The position numbers and the translations under genes are program-made. A DNA stretch of 64,000 nucleotides, from positions 62,001 to 126,000 of the forward strand of contig DAOTXR010000086.1 in the NCBI GenBank assembly GCA_034435375.1, read 5' to 3'. Origin of the DNA: DAOTXR01 sp034435375 (GTDB taxonomy: Bacteria; Chloroflexota; Anaerolineae; Aggregatilineales; UBA3940). Below, piece after piece: positions 59,226 to 64,000 of this stretch. Below the pieces are notes generated by a model, which saw only the letters and a list, made by a program, of their open reading frames with translations, had not been told where the DNA came from and made no database searches. Position 1 is the first letter of the stretch. The number at the start of each line of letters is the position of its first letter.

Positions 59226-60596
59226 TTACATCACGCGTTCCAGCGCTCGACGCATCTCACCCGCATCCTGATAGCGGTCTCTCGGCTCCCTGGCCAGGCA
59301 ACGGTCGATCACCTCCGCCGCCGGCCTGGGGATGCTGGCGTCGCGCTTGCGGATCGGGATGACTTCGCCCTGCAAGATGGCTACCATGGGGTCCTGTCCC
59401 CGACGATGCTCGCGAGGATAGGCGCCAGTCAGCATGTTATAGAGCGTCGCACCCATCGCCCACACATCGCTGACCGGCCTGTAATATTTGTAGTTGACCA
59501 CCTGTTCACGCGGCATGAACGGAAACGTACCGGCAAACTGGCCCGTCTGCGTGAAACCGCTCAGCCCTGCCTCTTGGAAATTCTTGGCCATCCCCATATC
59601 GCCAAGCTTGGCGACCTGCCGCCCGTTACTCTTGACCAACAGGATATTCTGGGGCTTCAGGTCCCGATGAACATAGCCCTGCTCATGGGCGTAGGCCAAC
59701 CCGTTCAGCGCGTCGAGCATGATGGGCAGGGCTACTTTGAGAGGCAGCCGTCCGCCATACTGATCCATCAGACGGTCTACGCTGCCATCTGGGCAGAACT
59801 CCATCAGGAAGTAGAACATGCTGCCTGAGACGCCGTGATCGTAGAACTCGACGATGTTAGGGTGATGCAGTTGACGGGTGACTTCCATCTCGCGCTCAAA
59901 AAGGCGCACTGCTCGCTCGTCAACCGCCACGCGGGGGAGCATGATCTTCAGCGCCGCCGGTTCGCCTGTCGTCTGGTGGTGCACCAGATACACCACCCCC
60001 ATGCCGCCCTCGCCCAGCTTGCGCTCAATAACATAGTCGGGGACCCTCGGCCCGGGAGCCGCCCGCTGCGCTGCCTTCTGGGCCGCCTCCTGGAGCAGCC
60101 TCTGCATCAGCACCATCGGATCAATCTTGATCTGCCGCTGGCACTGGGAGCAGATGTAATTGCCAGACCGGGCAGGTCCGACTTCATCGGAGACATCCCG
60201 TCCACAGCGCTGGCAAAACACCGGCTCTGGCGCTGCCTCCAGCGCTTCGACGCGGACCTGCATGACCGTGCGCCCCACACGAATCTCATCACCGTCCTGG
60301 AGGGCCACTTCGGGGTAGTCGCGCAGGGCAGCTTCTTCCGGCGTCTCGGCTCGCTCGCGTCCGCTGTATCTCGTGCCGTTCACGTAGGTGCCGTTGCGGC
60401 TTCCCAGGTCCCGCAGACGCACATCCGGCGGATTCATCTCCAGAATACAGTGATGGCGCGACACACGATTATCGTCGGGAATGCACACGTGGCAGTCGTC
60501 CATGCGGCCCACGATCAACGTGTCGTAACTGTCAAAGGTGAACTCCCGCCCCTGTTGGCTCCCTTCGCTGATCACAATCACGACTCTACCAGACAT
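59226..60596 (-). CDS. FHA-domain Ser/Thr protein kinase with a zinc-ribbon-like linker
   Basis: The 456-residue cytosolic kinase begins with an FHA domain (about 1-118; IVGRMDDC, RVSRHHCILE, LGSRNGTYVNGTR), which binds phosphothreonine. Next comes a four-Cys knuckle (Cys128, Cys131, Cys149, Cys152). The Hanks-type kinase domain follows (about 187-456): GEGGMGVVYLV, catalytic Lys217, HRDLKPQN with Asp312, and DMG (333-335) in place of DFG. The ATG at 60,596 has AAAGGAG; the upstream open extension is unsupported. The domain order suggests that it binds a phosphorylated partner, perhaps the WD40 kinase encoded just upstream. Confidence 0.92.
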   Translation of the reverse strand: MSGRVVIVISEGSQQGREFTFDSYDTLIVGRMDDCHVCIPDDNRVSRHHCILEMNPPDVRLRDLGSRNGTYVNGTRYSGRERAETPEEAALRDYPEVALQDGDEIRVGRTVMQVRVEALEAAPEPVFCQRCGRDVSDEVGPARSGNYICSQCQRQIKIDPMVLMQRLLQEAAQKAAQRAAPGPRVPDYVIERKLGEGGMGVVYLVHHQTTGEPAALKIMLPRVAVDERAVRLFEREMEVTRQLHHPNIVEFYDHGVSGSMFYFLMEFCPDGSVDRLMDQYGGRLPLKVALPIMLDALNGLAYAHEQGYVHRDLKPQNILLVKSNGRQVAKLGDMGMAKNFQEAGLSGFTQTGQFAGTFPFMPREQVVNYKYYRPVSDVWAMGATLYNMLTGAYPREHRRGQDPMVAILQGEVIPIRKRDASIPRPAAEVIDRCLAREPRDRYQDAGEMRRALERVM

Positions 60597-60618
60597 ACGC
60601 TTTCTCCTTTGGAGCAGA

Positions 60619-63600
60619 TCACGCAGGGTGCGTGCTTTGAGGTCCATACCGGAGCTGGGCCAGATCGTTTAGCTTCGCCTCAACGCCTTCCCGCTTAACC
60701 CACCCTAACCCGACCGAACGAAGCTGGCGGATCAGCCGCTCCAGGTCGGCCTCGGTCCAGGCAGGCTGCCCGGCTCGCGTCAACGCCCTGCGGATGTCAT
60801 CAGGCGAGGGGTGGTCCGGCACATCGCTCATATAGGGCGTATGCAAAGAGAGGAAAATCTCCAGATGCGGCAGTGCGACATCGTCCCACAACTCCTCGTT
60901 GTGCGCCTCCAGGTCCCAGTCCAGCTCCCACAGGCGTAAGGAGCGATCCCAGCTTGCCGTTAGCAGCCACCGGCCATCAGAGCTTAGCCGAACTGAACTG
61001 ATCCGGTTGTTGTGTGGCTCGTACTCGTAGACCAGCTCACCGGTCTGCGCGTCCCACAGCCGGACGACGCGATCCTGGCCGGCGGAGACGGCCCACCGCC
61101 CCTCGGCGCTCAGCGCCGCCGCATCGATCGGCGAGGGCGTCTGGATCACCAGGCGGCATTCCAACGAGGCGACCTCCCATACACGTAGGCTGCCATCGCC
61201 GCTGCTAGAGAGCATCCAGCGCCCGTCCAGGGTGACATTCAGAGAAGTAATCCAGTTCTCGTGACCTTCAAGGACGCGCCGTGTCTCACCAGTCGCAATG
61301 TCCCACACCCGGATGGTCTTGTCCTGACTGCCGGAGACGGCCCACGCGCCGTCAGGCCCAAAACGGATGGCCGTGACCGGACGTGTGTGCCCGCTCATCA
61401 CCCGCAGGCTCCGCCCGGTGGGCATGTGCCACAGCCAGATCAGGTTGTTCTTGGCTGCCGACAAGGCCCAGTTTCCATCTGGGCTGGCATCAACGGCGGT
61501 GACCGCCGCGCCGCCTCGCCTGAGATCGAACAGGCACACCCGGTTCGAGGCGTCCCAGACGCGCATCGACTGATCTTCGCTTCCAGAGAGGGCCAGCATG
61601 GCGTCGACAGTGAAGGCTACGGCATTGATGCTGCCTCCATGCCCCTCCAACAACGCAGAGGATCCCCCTGATGGAATCTCCCACAGATGCACAGCGCCGT
61701 CGCGCCCACCCGACGCCACACGGTAGCTGCGGTTCTGGCCATAGTCCTGGCTCAGGCAGGCCGCGGTGACGGCGTCGGCGTGGCCTAGCAGGTCGGCCTT
61801 GAGGCGCAGCGCCTTAAATCCCACGCGCTGGGAGTATGCGTAGATGCCAGTCCACAACTCCATGCTTTCGCCGCTGCGCTCCATGCCGGGGATCTCGCGC
61901 ATGGCGCTCGCGCACACCAACGCCTCGGTGTAGATGCCATTGTTCAGGTACGACCTGGCGCTCTCCTGCAACCTGCGAGCCTCACTATCGATGAAGACCA
62001 GCTCTCCACTTGAGAGCAGCCGCGACAGCCTCGGACGGCAGAGCCGCAGACCTGCCGACGGCACGCGCCAGACTCGCACTGTCTCCTGACCGTCGGCCAG
62101 CCCGCCTGTGATAGCCTGGCTGGCATCGCCATTGAAGGCCACGGAAGTGACCCCCTTGACATGCCCATGAAAAATGCGTAAGCATTTGCCTGTGCTGGTA
62201 TCCCACAGACGCGCCGTTCCATCCTGGCTGCCCGACAGCGCCAGACGACCGTCAGGGCTTAAGCCAACCGAGGTGACCACCCGCTGGTGTGCTGTAAAGG
62301 TGCGCAGGCACTCGCCGGTCGCTGTGTTCCACAGACGCACCGTTCCATCCTGGCTGCCTGACAGCGCCAGGCGGCCATCGGCGCTGACGGCCACGGCGGT
62401 CAGCGCGCCGGTGTGTCCCTGGCACACCTGAATCGCCTGGCCAGTGGACAGCCGCCAGACACGCAGCGTGCGATCGTCCCCACCCGAAACGGCCCACTGT
62501 CGGTCGGCGCTCAGGGCTACGGCATAAACATACCCGGCGTGCCCACTGAACACCTGACGGCAGTCGGCAGTCGAGAGGTCCCACAGGCGCACTGTCCCAT
62601 CACGGCTGCCCGACAGCACGAGATGCCCATCCCGGCTGATGGACACCGAGGTCACGCGGTCGGTGTGCCCGGTCAGCTCACATTCAGCTTTGATTTCTGG
62701 GGCGCTCTGTAAGTTCCACACGTACACGCTGTTGTGAACGGCAGCTACAGCCCGTCCGGCAGCCCCGCTGAGTCCTGCCGCGACAACGTCGCGCTGGCGG
62801 AGGTTGATCGCGACACTTTCGGTCGCCACATCCCACACCGCCAGCGTGGTGCTGGCCACCAGCGCCCGGCGGCCATCGGCGCTCAGGCTGACAGCCTGGA
62901 CATTGGTATCTAGCCGCTTGAAGCGGTGCACGGGATAGCACTCGACGAGTTCGCCGCTGTCGATCCATTGCAGGGCTTCGCTGGCCTCCCCTGCCAGCGT
63001 CTCGTCAGCCTGGGCCTGTTCGAGCAGGGGTCTGGCCTCCTTCACGTCTCCTCGTTCCAGATGCACCATCCCCAGCAGGTACTTCACAGTGAGGTTTCTT
63101 GGATAGAGCTTGCACAGACCGGCGAGCGTTTCCGCCAATTGATCGCCGTCCGTCTCGCCCTGCTGCCAGTCGAGGATGCCTATGTTGTAGAGGGTCTCTA
63201 CATGGTGCGGATCGAGGGCCAACGCAGTGTTCCAATACTCCCTGGCCCTCTCAACCTGTCCCAGGTCCAGCATAGACAGAGCACGGTTGTTGAACGTGCT
63301 GGGAAGCTGGCGAGGCTCGCGCGGCTCCTCTCGCCAGTAGGGCGTTCCTACCTCCTGCTCATAGATAGCCCGCAGACGATTGGCGACCTCTCCCATGCTG
63401 GCTGGGCGGTCCGAGGGCTGCGGTCGGAAGCACTCCCGCAGCAGCTCCACCACGCCGTCGGGCATACGCGGCACCCTATCCTCGACTGGACCGCTGCTGA
63501 GATAATCTTCCAGCACCTCAGCCGCCAGGACCCCCGCCATCCAGTAGCGGTCGCCGATGAACATATGCAGCACTGAGACTCCCCAACTCCACAGATCGGT

Positions 63601-64000
63601 GCGGGACGTCAGCTTCTTGCCCGCCGTCTGTTCCGGAGAGGCATAGGCGGGCGTCTGGCCAGCGCGGGTGACGCCGGCGCTGCGCAGGTCGTCTTCGGGC
63701 CGCTCCTTCTCGCCGGCGCGCTGCCTGGCGCGGGCCAGCCCGAAATCGGTGACTTTGGCCACGCCATCTGGCGTCAGCATCAGGTTGTGCGGCTTCACAT
63801 CCTGGTGGATCAGGCCGCGCCCGTGCGCATACGACAACCCCCAGGCGAACTGGATGGCGATGTCCAGCATACGGGCCAGCGCCTGCCCGTGGTCGCCTTC
63901 ATACAGCCTGCGATCCTCAATCCAATCCTTCAGCGACCCGCCTTCCACATATTCAGCGAAGATGCGTGGAACTCCTCCCAGCGTGCGGACGTAGTAGCAA
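60619..64000 (-). CDS. Ser/Thr protein kinase with TPR-like segment and 14 WD40 repeats (5' end outside window)
   Basis: About 1,127 codons are present; the kinase N-lobe lies beyond the window end. Visible kinase parts are FAEYVEGGSLKDW, the catalytic loop LIHQDVKPHNLML (HQD for HRD) and VTDFGLARAR. A TPR-like stretch follows (ALALDPHHVETLYNIGIL). Then come seven WD40 repeats, an approximately 90-residue helical linker, seven more WD40 repeats (two likely propellers), and an 85-residue C-terminal helical domain. No membrane span is seen in the visible part. It forms a module with the FHA kinase and PP2C phosphatase. Propellers probably serve as binding platforms. Confidence 0.93.
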   Translation of the reverse strand, partial: CYYVRTLGGVPRIFAEYVEGGSLKDWIEDRRLYEGDHGQALARMLDIAIQFAWGLSYAHGRGLIHQDVKPHNLMLTPDGVAKVTDFGLARARQRAGEKERPEDDLRSAGVTRAGQTPAYASPEQTAGKKLTSRTDLWSWGVSVLHMFIGDRYWMAGVLAAEVLEDYLSSGPVEDRVPRMPDGVVELLRECFRPQPSDRPASMGEVANRLRAIYEQEVGTPYWREEPREPRQLPSTFNNRALSMLDLGQVERAREYWNTALALDPHHVETLYNIGILDWQQGETDGDQLAETLAGLCKLYPRNLTVKYLLGMVHLERGDVKEARPLLEQAQADETLAGEASEALQWIDSGELVECYPVHRFKRLDTNVQAVSLSADGRRALVASTTLAVWDVATESVAINLRQRDVVAAGLSGAAGRAVAAVHNSVYVWNLQSAPEIKAECELTGHTDRVTSVSISRDGHLVLSGSRDGTVRLWDLSTADCRQVFSGHAGYVYAVALSADRQWAVSGGDDRTLRVWRLSTGQAIQVCQGHTGALTAVAVSADGRLALSGSQDGTVRLWNTATGECLRTFTAHQRVVTSVGLSPDGRLALSGSQDGTARLWDTSTGKCLRIFHGHVKGVTSVAFNGDASQAITGGLADGQETVRVWRVPSAGLRLCRPRLSRLLSSGELVFIDSEARRLQESARSYLNNGIYTEALVCASAMREIPGMERSGESMELWTGIYAYSQRVGFKALRLKADLLGHADAVTAACLSQDYGQNRSYRVASGGRDGAVHLWEIPSGGSSALLEGHGGSINAVAFTVDAMLALSGSEDQSMRVWDASNRVCLFDLRRGGAAVTAVDASPDGNWALSAAKNNLIWLWHMPTGRSLRVMSGHTRPVTAIRFGPDGAWAVSGSQDKTIRVWDIATGETRRVLEGHENWITSLNVTLDGRWMLSSSGDGSLRVWEVASLECRLVIQTPSPIDAAALSAEGRWAVSAGQDRVVRLWDAQTGELVYEYEPHNNRISSVRLSSDGRWLLTASWDRSLRLWELDWDLEAHNEELWDDVALPHLEIFLSLHTPYMSDVPDHPSPDDIRRALTRAGQPAWTEADLERLIRQLRSVGLGWVKREGVEAKLNDLAQLRYGPQSTHPA

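Noticed and set aside
60846..62900. Tandem DNA repeats as a possible repeat array
   Set aside because: They are in-frame WD40 units of the kinase gene, explained by the protein repeat.

Overview
The window is GC-rich bacterial chromosome, about 60% G+C judged by eye, and genes fill nearly all of it. The family mix suggests a Chloroflexota member, probably Anaerolineae or a close relative. It includes lipoprotein binding proteins with Pro/Glu/Thr linkers, a CrtB-CrtI carotenoid pair, a DUF3473-type polysaccharide deacetylase, FHA and WD40 Ser/Thr kinases, and a scattered murein gene cluster with no outer-membrane genes. This placement is inference; there is no rRNA or tRNA gene to anchor it.

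Layout. 1-2,024 (minus): the end of a sugar ABC importer (lipoprotein, then permease). 2,392-4,838 (minus): crtB-crtI. 5,193-7,370: hybrid histidine kinase. 7,541-16,719 (plus): a surface-polysaccharide block with GT2, two AsnB-type amidotransferases flanking a GT4, two methyltransferases, a small membrane protein and a flippase-like membrane protein. 16,783-22,036 (minus): a dipeptide-type ABC importer whose binding protein appears circularly permuted, whose DppB-like permease carries an inserted pair of SH3-like repeats, and which encloses a kanamycin-nucleotidyltransferase homologue. 22,378-32,230: mixed genes, namely small membrane proteins, an orphan Dam-like methylase, an SH3-amidase, a beta-hydroxyacid dehydrogenase, a GH3-PA14 glycosidase, a methyltransferase and a Gfo/Idh oxidoreductase.

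32,243-56,037 holds murB, murC, murD, murG, ftsW, mraY, murF, a class B PBP, ftsL and rsmH. They are broken into separately oriented pieces with unusual insertions: an SGNH-type surface protein, small membrane proteins, a response regulator, a pair of related small proteins, a deacetylase and acyltransferase, a proteasome-like Ntn protein, an MFS transporter, and a UbiA prenyltransferase with a helix-hairpin-helix mini-ORF. murE, ddl, mraZ, ftsQ, ftsA and ftsZ are absent from the window. 56,218-58,332 (plus): the two ATPases (OppD and OppF types) of a peptide importer, plausibly serving the permeases about 37 kb away. 58,434-64,000 (minus): PP2C phosphatase, FHA-Zn-ribbon kinase, and a kinase with TPR-like and 14 WD40 repeats that runs off the window end.

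How it fits together: the window mainly serves envelope building (murein precursors, SEDS/PBP polymerase, exopolysaccharide, amidase, deacetylase) and solute uptake, with Ser/Thr phosphorylation next to it. The strongest novelty candidates are the permuted binding protein with its SH3-loaded permease, the N-terminal-Ser Ntn protein, the UbiA and HhH mini-ORF lying between the PBP and murF, the 13-codon leader coupled to murF, and a 28-nt element repeated at the same distance from two putative promoters. No rRNA, tRNA, CRISPR array, IS element or prophage was seen.
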